Part shown: positions 1 through 11,379 of the stretch, one piece after another | Layout: the number at the start of each line of letters is the position of its first letter | How positions within the stretch are numbered: position 1 is the first letter of the stretch | DNA from: Euprymna scolopes | Taxonomy: Eukaryota; Mollusca; Cephalopoda; Sepiida; Sepiolidae | NCBI GenBank assembly: GCA_024364805.1 | Contig: CM044495.1 | Coordinates: 46,549,230 to 46,613,229 of the forward strand | DNA: 64,000 nucleotides | Direction of reading: 5' to 3' | Notes under the pieces: generated by a model | What the model saw: the letters and a program-made list of their open reading frames with translations, nothing else | The model's database searches: none | What the model was told of the DNA's origin: nothing | Position numbers and translations under genes: made by a program

Positions 1-4
1 AACC

Positions 5-91
5 GTGTTAGAATCCTACCCATATCGGGATGGAAACTATATATGTGTGTGTAGTTTCCTTCTCGATATGGGTATGGATTCTAACACTGTT
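5..91. repeat. Imperfect hairpin (33-34-bp arms)
   Basis: The left arm begins GTGTTAGAATCC at about 6 and the right arm ends GGATTCTAACAC at about 91. They are almost exact reverse complements around a short loop containing TATATGTGTGTG. It sits directly upstream of the hammerhead-like motif at 139-176 and may be part of the same mobile repeat, which is an inference. Confidence 0.8.
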
Positions 92-138
92 TCCTTTTCA
101 CTTGCGTTTTCTTCTTCTGCATTTTTGCTTTTAATATC

Positions 139-176
139 CTGAAGATGTCCCCTGCAATAAGGGACGAAACGTTGAT
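139..176 (+). ncRNA. Hammerhead-like motif (CTGAAGA, stem, GAAAC)
   Basis: CTGAAGA is followed by one extra T, a 5-bp stem GTCCC/GGGAC around a 9-nt loop, and then GAAACGTT. This is the order of the catalytic core of hammerhead ribozymes (CUGANGA, stem II, GAAA), which Penelope-like elements and retrozymes are known to carry. The extra T before stem II and the lack of a clear stem I make self-cleavage doubtful. It may be only a derived relic of such a repeat. Confidence 0.35.
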
Positions 177-478
177 CACTATTTTGTAAATTCATTCGGG
201 TTTTATTTTTTTCAAAACGTATATATGTGTGTGTGTGTGTGTGTGTTTTTTTGTTTGTTTTGTAAATCACAAGTAATTCATTAAAATCGGATTTACTTCC
301 AATAATTAGACAACCCACACACTCAGTTATTCAAAATTACACAAATAAAACAACAAAATAATGGATGTCTTTGAGCTTCCCTCTATCATTATTCATAGAC
401 CCTCATCTCTTTTGGTTTCATTATGCCACCTAGTGATCCAAGCCCAATTAATATTGTTATTATTAATGTTATTATATA

Positions 479-860
479 CTAGCGGGGATGAGCGTCTGGC
501 TTCGCCCGGGTCGTAAAATACGCTTAAATCTAATATTTTAATTAGTCCAGAGTTCGTGTATATTATTATAGAGTCGTGATTTCAAAAGTAAAATAAAAGT
601 ATTTGGCTCCGTCAGTTAGCCTCAACAGTTTTGCTTTAGGTTCTATGTGATACGCATTTGAACACATTAAAAATAAACTAAGATGAATGTACAAAATGTA
701 TAACGATTTTTTTCAATTTTGACCCAATTTTTGACACCTTAAAAACTATTTTAACATGCTAATCACCCATGAAAGAACGGTCCGTAAAAATCCATTTATT
801 TGAGGGCCCCTAGCACCGCTCTACGACTTTTTGTTTCGGAGGAGATAGTTTGAAAAAATG
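479..860 (-). mobile_element. Helitron-like element, 3' end (family H1)
   Basis: Read on the minus strand this ends in a GC-rich hairpin (CCCGGGCGAAGCC) and then CTAG followed by T, the usual Helitron 3' signature of hairpin, CTRR and a target T. The interior (GTCGTAAAATACGC, then the block around 730-840 with ACGGTCCGTAAAAATCC) recurs in inverted orientation at 36310-36601. No Rep/helicase coding is visible, so it is non-autonomous. The Helitron assignment rests on the terminus only. Confidence 0.55.
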
Positions 861-1293
861 AAACACGGACATAGAAAACAAAATCTCATATATAAAACGC
901 ACTATGTTTGTTATATAGAGCTAATTAAAAGTTAACACGAGAGACGAATACATTGGAATTCTTTTATAACCTCAAGGAAAACATTCATTCAAATTAGTAG
1001 TAATTTTTTAGTATTTTTAATTTATTTTACGGGAAGGATAGAAGTGTAATTGTATAGATTATCTATATATTAATACGATAGCGTGTGTGTTATTTTCTCT
1101 GTACATCCGGGCTGTTTAATTATGCACTTCCATTTCTTGTCATAAATAATTTTACCAAGAATCCGTCATAAGTTTCAGTTTCAGTTATAGCTGATGGCAT
1201 TTCAGTCATCTATTTTTTTTTTTAATAAATAATTTTATCAAGAATTCTTCATAGGTTTTGATTTCGGTTTCGATTATGGCTGAAGGCACTTAA

Positions 1294-1298
<5 letters not shown>

Positions 1299-1382
<84 letters not shown>
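1299..1382. repeat. (TA)n microsatellite
   Basis: About 41 uninterrupted TA units separate the unclassified stretch before it from the H1 copy that follows. Confidence 0.97.
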
Positions 1383-1384
<2 letters not shown>

Positions 1385-1385
<1 letters not shown>

Positions 1386-1600
1386 GAAGATTTTATTCCG
1401 GTTTCGAATCAAACTAATGCACCGAAGCCATGTGAATATATAAAAAAATTTATTTTTGAAATCGTAACTTTTTAATATATAAAATCAATAGAAAATAAAC
1501 TCTATAATAATATATACGAAATGTGCAAGAATTAAAATATCATATTTAAGCGTACTTTACGACCGGGCTTTGTCGGTCGTTCCTGATAGCTTCGATAAAT
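1385..1600 (+). mobile_element. Helitron-like family H1 fragment
   Basis: It contains GGTTTCGAATC near the start, AATTAAAATATCATATTTAAGCG and TTTACGACCGGGCTTTGTCGGTCG near the end. These blocks occur in the same order at 36480-36601 and, inverted, at 479, 17275, 21650 and 59240. The 3' terminus has decayed. Confidence 0.5.
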
Positions 1601-1694
1601 ATTTTTGCAGTTTAAAAAAAAAAGCTACAATAATATCAGAGCGTCTCCATTTACAAAGAACATCTATAGAATGCAAACATCAATATATTATATG

Positions 1695-2100
1695 CTAGTC
1701 TGGGTGCCTGACGTTGCCCGGGGTGTGTTGAGCAAAAAAAAAGTGGTTAGGCTCGAACCCAAATCGCGAAGGAGGAAAGGAATGTAAAAAGAAAACGTGA
1801 CTGCGTTGCCGTTGCGCCTCTCGCCAAATCGGAAGTGGAGAAGGTTTAAATTAGGGCTAGTCAATCGAAAATATAGCCGAAAAAAGCAGTCCCTACCTGT
1901 TGAAAAGTGCCCAGTTGAGGGTGAAGGAATTAATGTTTTTAGCCAATTATTCGATATTTATCGTCCGAAAGGTCGACTTCAAAACGATAGCAATCTCGTG
2001 CAAATTGTCTGTCGAAAGTTTTAGGCATACATACATACATGCATTTCAACAGACAGGTGAGATTTATGTTAAAGATAAATGAGTCCCCTGTGGAATTTCC
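1695..2100 (-). mobile_element. Helitron-like element, 3' end (family H2)
   Basis: On the minus strand the terminus reads TGCTCAACACACCCCGGGCAACG, with CTAG at 1695-1698. The fragment at 9033-9108 carries the same TGCTCAACACAC and CAACGCCGGGCACCCAGG, ending CTAG and T, on the plus strand. The GC-richer interior (1790-2060) has no recognisable product. A (CATA)n run lies at 2025-2042 and T40 follows at 2131. Confidence 0.5.
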
Positions 2101-2124
2101 ATAGGTCCCGCTATTTTCTAATTA

Positions 2125-2130
<6 letters not shown>

Positions 2131-2170
<40 letters not shown>
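2131..2170. repeat. Poly-T (40)
   Basis: An uninterrupted T run. It may be the A tail of a minus-strand retroposed copy, but no body is recognised on either side. Confidence 0.95.
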
Positions 2171-2172
<2 letters not shown>

Positions 2173-2582
2173 ACGTACAATGATGAATAAACGTTCAACA
2201 TTAACAGAAGGAATAATTTAATTGTTCAATACTTAGGATTTCTAAGAGTTTTTGTGTGGATCTACTTACTGGAGAGGCAAACAGGCAGAGAAGTTCATTT
2301 AAGTTATTGTTAATGAATATACAGGAGTAGTAAATTTGGCTATGAAATGCAGGAGAAAATATTAGATTTATGTATCATAACAGTTCCATATAAATAACTA
2401 TGTTTCTAATCTTCCATTATCTTGGTAAGTTGGTGATTGTCTATTTACGTATTGGTGGTAGTTATAGGTCTGTTAATTGGTGTCGTTGATCTATTAGTTT
2501 GATTTTCATTGATTTGGTTTGTTTTCATGTTCATGAGTTTCAACAGTATGTTTCTGAATTTTTTTCTTGGTCGTGAATACGA

Positions 2583-2800
2583 GGAATGTTCAAAAAGTAA
2601 TGTCTCCTATTGTTTAATTCCGTCCGAATGGATCAAAGGTGATTACAAATGGCATTGTCATGATGATGCAACTTAAACCCTGTTGCAGATATTGCCGGTG
2701 TGAGATTTTAAGAAGGCAACTCTAGTCATGGACGTGCGTCAGAAGCAAATATGTTATTGCATTACTGAGGAAAAACATTGAGAATGATAGTGATTAGCTG
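2583..2800 (+). mobile_element. Mariner-like transposon 5' fragment
   Basis: It opens with ATGTTCAAAAAGTAATGTCTCC, resembling mariner terminal inverted repeats (TTCAAAAAGTAATG). About 145 bp later an ATG begins a short reading MDVRQKQICYCITEEKH, which then meets a stop. This placement is like the start of a mariner transposase. No second terminal repeat or DDD/E catalytic region was found, so it is a 5' remnant. Confidence 0.5.
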
Positions 2801-3930
2801 AAAAAATAGATTCTGGAGCACAAAAATTTGCCCGTTTTAATGATATTATTCCCGTCTCCGTAGCTCTTAAACATTTGGTAGGATTTACCTTCTAGAACGA
2901 CTTTTGTATTTATAAATTAAAATGATGCAATTTTAAATAAATCTGGCAGTTATTTCTTATGAAAGAAGGAAGACTCATTGATCAATATTATTTGCCGTAA
3001 CAGACAGTCATGACTTTAATTCTGTATAATTAACATAAATCTTATTATTAAAAGTTAGTTATAAAGTCCCGTGAAATGTCCACGGTATAAGAATTGGCTT
3101 GTTCTTTCTTTAGTTAGTTCTTTCGTTACGCCTTGAAAAAAACGAATACAATTTTTGAAAGTCAAAGTGCTTCAAAAATGGGCAAATTTGCGATATTTGG
3201 CTTAAAAGGGGCCAATCTGGCAATTCTAAACAAGAATATGGGAGTTACATCCCTTTCATGTTGCCTCATTTGCGATATAATATCATATATTAGTAATCAT
3301 GAGCATATATTATTAATAATTGTTGTAATGGTGTGAGAAAGGGACTCCTAGAAATTTCAACATGGAGCGGTTCTGCACTAACGAAAAAAATCAGGGAAAA
3401 GTTATGTAAAAAAGAACATTTGAAAGAAACAAGACAAAAAAAGGAACAGTCCTGTCAAGAGGTGCTGGACTGAAGGTGTAAATTATGGATTTTATCTTAT
3501 AATGTGATTTGCTTATTTGTATTACAGTATGTAGCACAATATTACTTCCTGGTTATCTCTTCTCTTCTCTATATAAAATGAACTCATTTTTTCCCGTATA
3601 ATTTTGACATTAATAGGATTAAAAATCAAGATATTGCATGCAAATATAATATGCTCAAACTGCAGAACAATATCTGAGGTGTGTTATAGGCTTATTTCTC
3701 AAATTCCTCGATAATCTTAGATTTCTATACTTTTTCTGCTGAGAAGTCACGGCCAAAATCGGTTAAGATCAATGGAAGTGGTAAATATTTTCTCTCTAAT
3801 AAATTCCTTCTCCCCCTGCCACCACTTAACACCGTTTGGGGATCGTTCACAAGGAACAGTTGAGAAGAGAACACCGGTTTGGCTTCGTAGTTCTTTCATG
3901 TGAAGTTATTTAAAATCACTAAACTAAGAT
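2800..3930. other. No recognised gene
   Basis: AT-rich sequence with no convincing exon, RNA gene or terminal repeat. A 67-codon open frame at 3133-3336 has no supporting features. Confidence 0.6.
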
Positions 3931-4000
3931 GCAGTGCTCTGTGGCGTAGTGGTTAGCGTGCTGGCCAATTCCCATTATATTTTCACGTTCGCGCCGACAT
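3931..4000 (+). mobile_element. tRNA-derived SINE head
   Basis: TGGCGTAGTGGTTAGCGTG matches a pol III A box (TRGCNNAGYNGG). About 40 nt later ACGTTCGCGCC is a weakened B box. The tRNA body does not fold into a full cloverleaf by eye, so this is a SINE head or pseudogene. It is followed by a T-rich stretch that merges into the Helitron-like tail ending at 4235. Confidence 0.5.
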
Positions 4001-4009
4001 ACCGTAGTC

Positions 4010-4235
4010 GTTTTTTTTTGTTTTTTTTTCCTAAACAACTGGAATGGACTTTTTTTGGTGGCTGAACTGTTAACGTTGCAGATGTTTTTTTGGGGTTTTT
4101 TTTTTCACACTTTATTTTCCTACTTTTACTCATGACTCCGGGTTTGATCCTTCCTACTTACCTACCATAACATTTTTTTAAACTCCCCCCCGTCCCGGAA
4201 ACAAACACTCGAGCAACGCCAGGTACCCCCGCTAG
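4010..4235 (+). mobile_element. Helitron-like element, 3' end (family H2 kin)
   Basis: It ends CTCGAGCAACGCCAGGTAC, then CCCCCGCTAG and T. The upstream interior contains CATGACTCCGGGTTTGATCC and long T runs. The terminus resembles those at 9108, 34696 and 36601. Confidence 0.5.
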
Positions 4236-4347
4236 TTTATTAATAATTATCAATTTATCTTATTTGGGCCATTTGTGTATTTAAAATACAAATGACACTA
4301 TTTTCATAGAAATGTAAATAGACTCATTTGCTGCGTGGTTTTTCTGT

Positions 4348-4511
4348 AAAAAAATAAATAAATGAAATAATAAAAATAAAAAATAATAAATAAATAAAAA
4401 ATAATAATAAATAAATTAAAAAAATAATAAATAAATAAAAAATAATAATAAATAAAATAATAAAAACATAATAAATAAATAAAAAATAATAATAAATAAA
4501 AAATAATAATT
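4348..4511. repeat. AATAAA-type low-complexity run
   Basis: Irregular (AATAAATAAAAAAT) units. The long minus-strand open frame across it is only a low-complexity artefact rich in I, F, Y and L. Confidence 0.9.
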
Positions 4512-4904
4512 TTACTCTATCCAGAAAAATATCTTCCTTTATTTGTCGATTTCTCAATCCAAACAAAATTCTAAGAAATTCCACGGAATAATTATTGGCG
4601 GAAATAGATCCGTTTTCAGAAAAATCTTCAGTGGGTCAAGAATATATTAAAAATAGATTATAAAATATTTTATAAAATCATTTTGTATTTTTATATGACA
4701 CAAATTCCCCAAGCAAGGTAGAAGTCAGTTGCTAATATTTTCATTGCGAGCGTTTTCACAAAGAATTAATGTAAATCCTATGTAACAATATCTTTATTTT
4801 ATGAAAAATCATTTTGTTTTAACAAATAATAAAAAAGATATGAGAAAAAGTACTTCCAATATGTTAGCAAACAAATAGATATTACTTACAGTATAGCTAT
4901 ACTT

Positions 4905-5540
4905 ATATATAAAGGCAGTTTGTCTGTGAGTTCGTTCCATATGGGTTCCTAAATGGCTGAGCATATTTTTTTTTAATTTTATACAAATGCACTTGATTTG
5001 TCTGGAAGTGCTCTTAACTAGGTTTTATATCGGAATGCATCCGATAAGTATCGATAATCGAAAAAATCTGATGAAAGAAGTCCGAAGTTAACACAGTTAT
5101 ACAGCCTAACACCACAATTGCATTCGATAAGTTTTATCACCGCACAAGTAGAAAGGCATGGCGTATAAAACTAACAGTAGGCTTTTTGATAAGACAGCGT
5201 CTCGTTCGAAAGGAGTGTGTCTGTTTAGAGCACAACTTAACCAAGATACTTGACTCTTGGATTTTAAACTTTATTTTATAACATTAGTTTTACGTAATAG
5301 CTTAAATTAAACAGTAGGTTCTCTACAGTGCAATTTAGATTGCAATATATTGTGGATGAAGGCACTGCGTCCATCAGTACACCGCGGTGTGTTCCCACGT
5401 AGAGTAGGCAATCAATCGATGTGTTTGAAATCGATGAATGTGCCCAGTTTTCAATGACAATAAAATTAAGGGAGGGTAGAACATTTGTTGATCCTCATTC
5501 AGTCCCGGGCAACTTGAGATCTCTTGCTGGTTCTCAATAG
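4905..5540 (+). mobile_element. Possible Helitron-like element
   Basis: TATATATAAAGGCAGTTTGTCTGTG near 4905 resembles the 5' starts at 20627 and 33943. Near 5505-5530, CCCGGGCAACTTGAGATCTC and GCTGGT resemble the 3' end at 63185-63209. Shared blocks with 63070-63209 also include TAGAGTAGGCAA and CAATAAAA. Whether 4905 and 5530 are two ends of one copy is a guess. Confidence 0.35.
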
Positions 5541-5559
5541 ATGGAATTGCCTTAAGCTC

Positions 5560-7540
5560 ACTCATAAGAAAGGTTTGTCTTTTTTATGATAACACCCATA
5601 TTCAGATTTGTCTTGGCAGTTTGGAACTTCCGTTCTTTATTTAATATGAATCTTGTTTTACGATAACATTTAGTATAATATTTTATTGTTTTTTTTGTTT
5701 TTTTTATGTAATATATCGTGTACTTATAAGAGGGGCCCGTGAAGGTTACCAACATCACAAGTACACGGTTTTTCTGTGGAACGAACTGAATTCAAGTTGT
5801 CAGTCCTTACAATTATTTTTAATGACTTGTCTAAAGGGAAAAATTATGTATATCAGCAGAGAATGCATTCTAGACTGAGGCAATTTTATTTTTTTGTTGG
5901 CACTAATAGAGCCTTTATTGGGCGAGCTGGATTATTCCCACATTAATAACTGACTTTGTATCTTAATATGTCCTCCTGGGGGAAACAAATAAATAAAACC
6001 GTATATGTAGTATAAAAATTCTATGAAATAGAGTTTGAGGGGTGTTCTGTTCGTACGTGACTTTAAACATATGATTAGTTCACAAAAAAAAGGAATAGGC
6101 AGAATATACGTTACTAAGGTAGCAGTTTTTATCATGTCAAGATCTGAGTTCGAATCTTACGTAATTCTTAGTCTTTCAACTGGATACATGTTTTATACCA
6201 ATTACAAAACATAAAAACAGCGCATAAATCTATTTTTAAAATCAGCAGTGTTTTTTTTATAATCTGTAGAACGTACGCATTGAGCATTTGGCATTAGTTC
6301 AAAGCTAATTACACTGTTTCAAATTTCAAAACCATTAGAAAATTTCTCAATCAATGAGCTGAATATGTTTACCATTTTCTGTTTTTATTACATAGAATAC
6401 ACGTTAAAATATCCCTCAGTTCTTTGAATAAGATATTTAATTATTTAATTAACTTAATTCCGCCAGAATGCATTTCTTCCATTTTTTTTTGTTATCTCAT
6501 GCAAATACCAATTAACGTATTTATTTCACGAAATTTCACAAATAGCTTTCTTCTCACTAGCTATACTAATAATACAATACCTATTAAGGTCAAAAGCCAC
6601 ACGAGGATAAGGGTTTGTGAGATTTTTCAATTGGACGGTAGAAGAGTGTTGTGAACGTATTGAAACTGGTAAATCTATAGGACAACTAGACCGATATTTG
6701 CTGATCTTTTACTTGGAATTGACCATGTTGTAGCCTGTAGTGAAACATTCCTGCGGTAACCTTTTTATGAAGAGTCCCATTGATTGTAGGCACACACAGG
6801 AAGAGTGAGCAGAGTGATTTTGCAGTGTTGAAAGAAATGAGGATGAGAGATAAATACGGTGCCAACTCCGCCAAAGGCGATTATTAAATAGTAGTTTATA
6901 AAATAACAGTTAGCAACAGGTTGGTACACAGGGGATGATGGTTGCCGTGAGTTCTTGTTTTATATTTTATTTCTCGTCCCAATATGAAGTAGGAATTGCA
7001 TATTATAAGAAAGAAGAGTAGTGTAACATCGTTCTTAATTTTAACACGTCGCAAGGAAGAGAAGACAAGGAAAGAATTCGTCTCACATCATCTTCAGTGG
7101 ATACAACAGACATTTATTTTCAGGTACTTTCCAGAATAACACACTGTCTAACGTCCGAAAGTTCTCTCTTACTCCAATGTGCTTAACAAGACTGTCGTGT
7201 CGAACACGCGGTACCCATTCTACTCCGGCCATGTTTATCACACTTCTTTGCCTGTTGCTCTCGGGCCATATGTGTAACAAGTCTCTGTCTTCTCTGACGA
7301 ATTCATCGGTCTTCGCAGACGTTCTTTTTTTTTAATCTTCTTACTTGCCATGATGTCACCTCGCACACGACGCCATCATTTGCTAACAACTGCCATACGC
7401 GCGTCCGCGCTATGTTACAGTAGTATAAAGGAACATCTATGTATTTCATATAGAAATCTTGTTTTAGCCCGAAAAAGACATTCTTCGTTTTCCTTTGTGT
7501 TTGTTTTTCTAGAACTTTGAAATAAAATCAAATATTTTAG
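5560..7540. other. No recognised gene
   Basis: AT-rich and unassigned. GAGTTCGAATCTTA at about 6147 looks like a pol III B box, but no good A box pairs with it. Open frames here are short and unlike known proteins. Confidence 0.55.
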
Positions 7541-7548
7541 CGTGATTT

Positions 7549-7625
7549 GGATTGTTCGGACTATTGTTTTCTTCTTGGTTGTATTTCTCACAATGTTTCT
7601 GCCGATGTAACCTCCGACAATTCTT
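7549..7625 (-). repeat. Dispersed repeat R1, copy 1
   Basis: On the minus strand it contains GTCGGAGGTTACATCGGC, then AGAAAC and AACAATAGTCCGAACAATCC. The same order occurs in the neighbouring copy at 7749-7834. A short hairpin precedes the GAAAC. Confidence 0.7.
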
Positions 7626-7748
7626 TATTTTTATAAATACAGGTCCGTAACATTTTTGTTTTCCCCTTTTTTATTGTTTTTTGTTTGTTTTTGTTTTTTG
7701 TATGTTGTTTTTCTATATTTTTTTAGATGATGATAAATATTTTATGTA

Positions 7749-7834
7749 TTATTCGGATTGTTCGGTCTATCATTCTCATCTTAGTTGGTTTTTCTCACAA
7801 CGTTTCGGCCGGTGTAACCTCCGACCGTTTTTAT
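7749..7834 (-). repeat. Dispersed repeat R1, copy 2
   Basis: On the minus strand GGTCGGAGGTTACACCGGCC forms a small stem directly before GAAACGTTGTGAG, followed by GACCGAACAATCCGAATAAT. It is a direct repeat of 7549-7625. The hairpin followed by GAAACG recalls the other motifs in this window, but the CTGANGA half of a hammerhead is absent. Confidence 0.7.
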
Positions 7835-7864
7835 AGGCATATCCACACTGGATATGATTGATAA

Positions 7865-7925
7865 ATGTTGTGGGGGAAACAGCCAAGATGAGAACAGTAG
7901 TCCAGACAATTCAACAAATATTTAT
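7865..7925 (+). repeat. Dispersed repeat R1, inverted partial copy
   Basis: GAAACAGCCAAGATGAGAAC, then AGTAGTCCAGACAATTC, matches the distal half of R1 in the opposite orientation to 7749-7834, making a spaced inverted repeat. Confidence 0.6.
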
Positions 7926-7929
7926 CAAT

Positions 7930-8560
7930 CCTCATCTCAAAAATATAAAAACATTAAAAACAAACAAGTATGTACAGCAAATGTGTTTGACTAACTCTAA
8001 GACGAATGGTTTCTTAACTTTTTAAGCGATCGTCTTCTCAAATCTGTGCAAATGCATGTAAAGTAAAAATAAAGTTTCATATTTATTGTGGATGAAGTCT
8101 TTTGCTCAGTAATTCGAATAGTCGCCCGTTACACAGATAAAAGACGACGGATACTTACTTACGCGTTTAACCAATAAGACCGGGAATAACACATCAAGGA
8201 CTACTTAGTGAAAAGATCAGAAGGTCAAGTACCTCTTACAACTGCTTCCAGTGCAACTCCAGTCTTTGCTGATAAATAAAAAACGGCGAATGAGGCCGAG
8301 TCACAGATACAGCTCAGCCAGTCTTTCTCGGAGAGTTAGTTGCTTAAATGTGGGCTCAATTTACATTTTATTGGGCAATTTTTCGGAGATAAGACTTCAT
8401 CAAATGAATGAAAGACAAAGTCGGTGCATTCAAAATAATTATTTTATTGGGAACTTGTTTACAATACGGAATGAAAATGGCTCGATGTGTGAAGGTTCAA
8501 AGAGTCTAAAGGGCAATTCGAGTAAAAGAGTTGTTTAGACTGTAAGAAAGAATTAGGTAC
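7930..8560. other. No recognised gene
   Basis: Moderately AT-rich. A 95-codon plus-strand open frame at 8251-8538 has no recognisable domain, splice signals or family resemblance, and I do not call it a gene. Confidence 0.5.
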
Positions 8561-8564
8561 TCGT

Positions 8565-8715
8565 ACAGAATATAGATCATGCTGAAATAATCACGTCATT
8601 ATTTAGAAACACATTCTTAACATAAGGAGAGGAAAACGTTTAGTACCTACTCTGTGCGTTCACCTAACAATTTAATAAACGGAAGATATCGTAAAATTGT
8701 AATTTAACTTGAAAA
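8565..8715 (+). repeat. Dispersed repeat R2, copy 1
   Basis: Carries ATCATGCTGAAATAATCACG, ATTATTTAGAAACACATTCTTAACATA and AATTTAACTTGAAAAT in order. The same blocks occur at 9580-9690, and more weakly at 12905-13040 and 17655-17790. Class unknown. Confidence 0.7.
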
Positions 8716-9032
8716 TCCTATTTACATGATCCTCGGTACTTATGAAGAATACGGATCCTACTATTTTATAAACATATTCATTGCGTATGGCGCCGTGTGC
8801 ATTTACGTGTGTATAAATGGGATACGTGAGATCTAAGTTAATGTGTCTGTTTCTTTGCTTGTGATAGAGTAGGTGCACCTATAATCTTGTATGCATGTGA
8901 ATCCAGTTGACGATGTACATATGATATTTTCAAACTACAGTGATAACATGTTTGTGTGCGCGCGCGCTAATTTCCGACAGTTTTTGCAATCCCAAGAAAT
9001 AATTGAATAAGAATGTGTCGTATAGACGCGCG

Positions 9033-9108
9033 TTTTTTTTTTTTTTTTTTTTTTTTTTTGTGCTCAACACACGCCTAAGACTCGAGCAACGCCGGGCACC
9101 CAGGCTAG
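9033..9108 (+). mobile_element. Helitron-like 3' end (family H2)
   Basis: T27, then GTGCTCAACACACGCC, CTCGAGCAACGCCGGGCACC and CAGGCTAG followed by T. The hairpin arms are now imperfect. It is inverted relative to 1695-2100. Confidence 0.55.
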
Positions 9109-9579
9109 TGCAAAATAAATCAAAGTGGAAATATACTTTATCTCAGAATACAACGTCGAATTTGATTGGTCCATAATTGACAATCAGAAATCAGATAATA
9201 TAACATCATCATCATCAGTTGCAAAAAGCAACAAGAAAAAACTTGAAAAATGGATTTTTTGACATTTACATCTCAATAATTATAGGTTTTTTGGGTTATT
9301 TTTTTTAAAATAAGAATTAAGGTATCGGCCTTCGGGCTGAGGTCTTAGTGTAGTATCTGTTTTGATGCTACATTTAAATTAATTTGTCCTTAGTATAGAA
9401 GAGTTTCACCTTATATTGCCTAAGGCAATTTGTATTTTTGTAACTGTAAGAGCTCCCCTTTGAGGGAGCTAGTTTTTCCATCACATTAAAAACTTTAATT
9501 CTGGTGTCTATCACAGTTTGCTTTCGTGGAAAAGCAAATAAACTCTTTTTTGTCAAATACAATGAAAAAGATCGTTTAG

Positions 9580-9695
9580 CAGAGAATGTATCATGCTGAA
9601 ATAATAGTGTTATTATTTAGAAATCCATTCTTAATATAGGGAAGGTGTTTTGTAACTATCCTGTACTTTTGAATTTAACTTGAAAATACTATTTT
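9580..9695 (+). repeat. Dispersed repeat R2, copy 2
   Basis: ATCATGCTGAAATAATAGTG, ATTATTTAGAAATCCATTCTTAATATAGGG and AATTTAACTTGAAAATACTATT align with 8571-8715. Confidence 0.7.
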
Positions 9696-10245
9696 TTTTT
9701 ATTAAATTGCAAGGCAAGTTTCATAATATTATTTAAAAATACCACGGTAACTTCGCTGCATAAGTATTACGAAACATTTTAAACTGAAGTTGGTTACTTA
9801 AACGTTTTTAATCCGTTGTACGTTTTTCTAATTTTCATTAAGTTATCGATTATGCCAAAGGATGAAAAATAAGACTTGTTTGCTTCGCATAGAGATCAAG
9901 ATTAATCTGAACCGGAAAGAACATTTTTACAACAATTTTTACTTTAACAACCGAAACTACATTTTAGCGGTAAATACTAAGTAGGTATTGTAAATGCTTA
10001 TGGCTATCTTGAAGATTAAAACTTTGGTAGCTTATTTGCAACACGAAGTACCCAAAGCAGCTAGGTCAATATATTGCGGTTTAGTTTTGTCCTTACGCCG
10101 ATTAATAGATGTGACACAATATTTGGCAACTATAAAAAATAAATGAATTCGTTAACGAAATAAAAATTATGGGGGAAGGTTTATATTGAATATTATTTTT
10201 TAGCGTCAATTAGGCGGTAAATCGAAATATTTCGCGTACTATTTA
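9696..10245. other. No recognised gene
   Basis: AT-rich flank of the inverted-repeat element that follows. Nothing assignable. Confidence 0.6.
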
Positions 10246-10249
10246 AATA

Positions 10250-10635
10250 ATGGTATATTTTTACTTTCTTTCCACCTTAGAAATCCTATAAAAGTCGTCT
10301 TTTTAAGGATGATTATTGATATGACAAAAACGAATATCGCATTTAAATTTGGCGCAAAATAGTTTTCTCGATATTAAGGAATGTACTTCCTTATGTTATT
10401 ACCGGTGGGCATTTTATACGCGCAGCGCTTCAAAAAAACAAATGCGCGCACTTGCGCGTACACAATGACCATCAGTGATAACATAAGCACTTATATTGCT
10501 TGAGATCCGGAAGTACTTGTTTGCGCAAAATTTAAATGGAATATTCGTTTTCAGTATAACCAAAACCTACGGAGTCGTTATTATGAAGGTGATTGCTAAG
10601 GTAGAAAGAAAGTAAAAATTTACCAAATAACTTTT
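10250..10635. mobile_element. Long imperfect palindrome / fold-back element
   Basis: The left arm starts TGGTATATTTTTACTTTC. The right arm, reverse complemented, starts TGGTAAATTTTTACTTTC. Matching blocks continue inward (ACCTTAG; AAAACGAATAT; ATTTAAATTT with GCGCAAA; TTATGTTATYAC; ACGCGCA) to a centre near 10435-10450 rich in CGCG. Arms are about 185 bp with many differences. No target duplication could be fixed. It is probably an old MITE or fold-back transposon. Confidence 0.75.
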
Positions 10636-10949
10636 ATCCCTTCATTATTAATTTTTGGCGCTTGCATAGCGTGATTTTTCGGATATGGCTGTTTGGATAG
10701 CGTAACTTCATGAATATTTGACCGTATTTAAAATATACATAAATAAAAAAAATACAAACTCCAAATTCATTTATTAATCGGTTTTAAGTATTATGTAGAA
10801 TACAGGCTGTGCTGAAATAGTAATGTTAGTTTTGAACAAAATTATCGAGCAGATTTTTTTTATAAGTTTGATTCTAAGATATCTGAAAATGTGTATTTTA
10901 ATTTTTCTCTGAATTTAAATCGTTTTCATTTTAAAAATGAGCGCTTATA

Positions 10950-11379
10950 CAGTTTAGTCAAGACATTAAAAGATATTGAAAAAAAAGTTATATTGTACGT
11001 ACTCGTTATAGCCTGAAGTTCTCTGAAAAAAGAAATTCATTCAATTTCATTAAGTAGTTTTTATTTTAGTGCGAAAAAACAATTTGTTGTGATACAAAGC
11101 AAAAGGTTCGATTTTTAGGAAGAAAGCTAGTAATAAAGATGGGAAGGGAGGGTCGGCGCTTTAACTGGAGTTATCTCCCTTTGGAACGTTCGACAAATTT
11201 CGTAATGGCCGATTTCAACGCGCTTTCATAAAAACGTGTTTTTCTGCTGTAAAATAAAAACTACTCGATCAAATTAAATGACATTTTTTTTTCGGAGATC
11301 TTCAGTCCAAAACAGATTCGTACAATATAACCTTTTTTTTTTTCGATATTTTCATTTTTTTGATGTCTTGACTAAACTG
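10950..11379. mobile_element. MITE, Tc1/mariner type, with TA duplication
   Basis: Terminal inverted repeats of about 140 bp start CAGTTTAGTCAAGACAT and end ATGTCTTGACTAAACTG, with a TA on each side (10948-10949 and 11380-11381). Inner matches include GTTATATTGTACG, the CTGAAG block and GTAGTTTTTATTTTA. Length is 430 bp with no coding capacity. A CAGT start and TA target are standard for Tc1/mariner, so this is a non-autonomous member. The arms have diverged, so it is not recent. Confidence 0.85.

Noticed and set aside
4324-4584. 86-codon hydrophobic minus-strand frame
   Set aside because: Low-complexity AATAAA repeat translated as I/F/Y/L, not a membrane protein.
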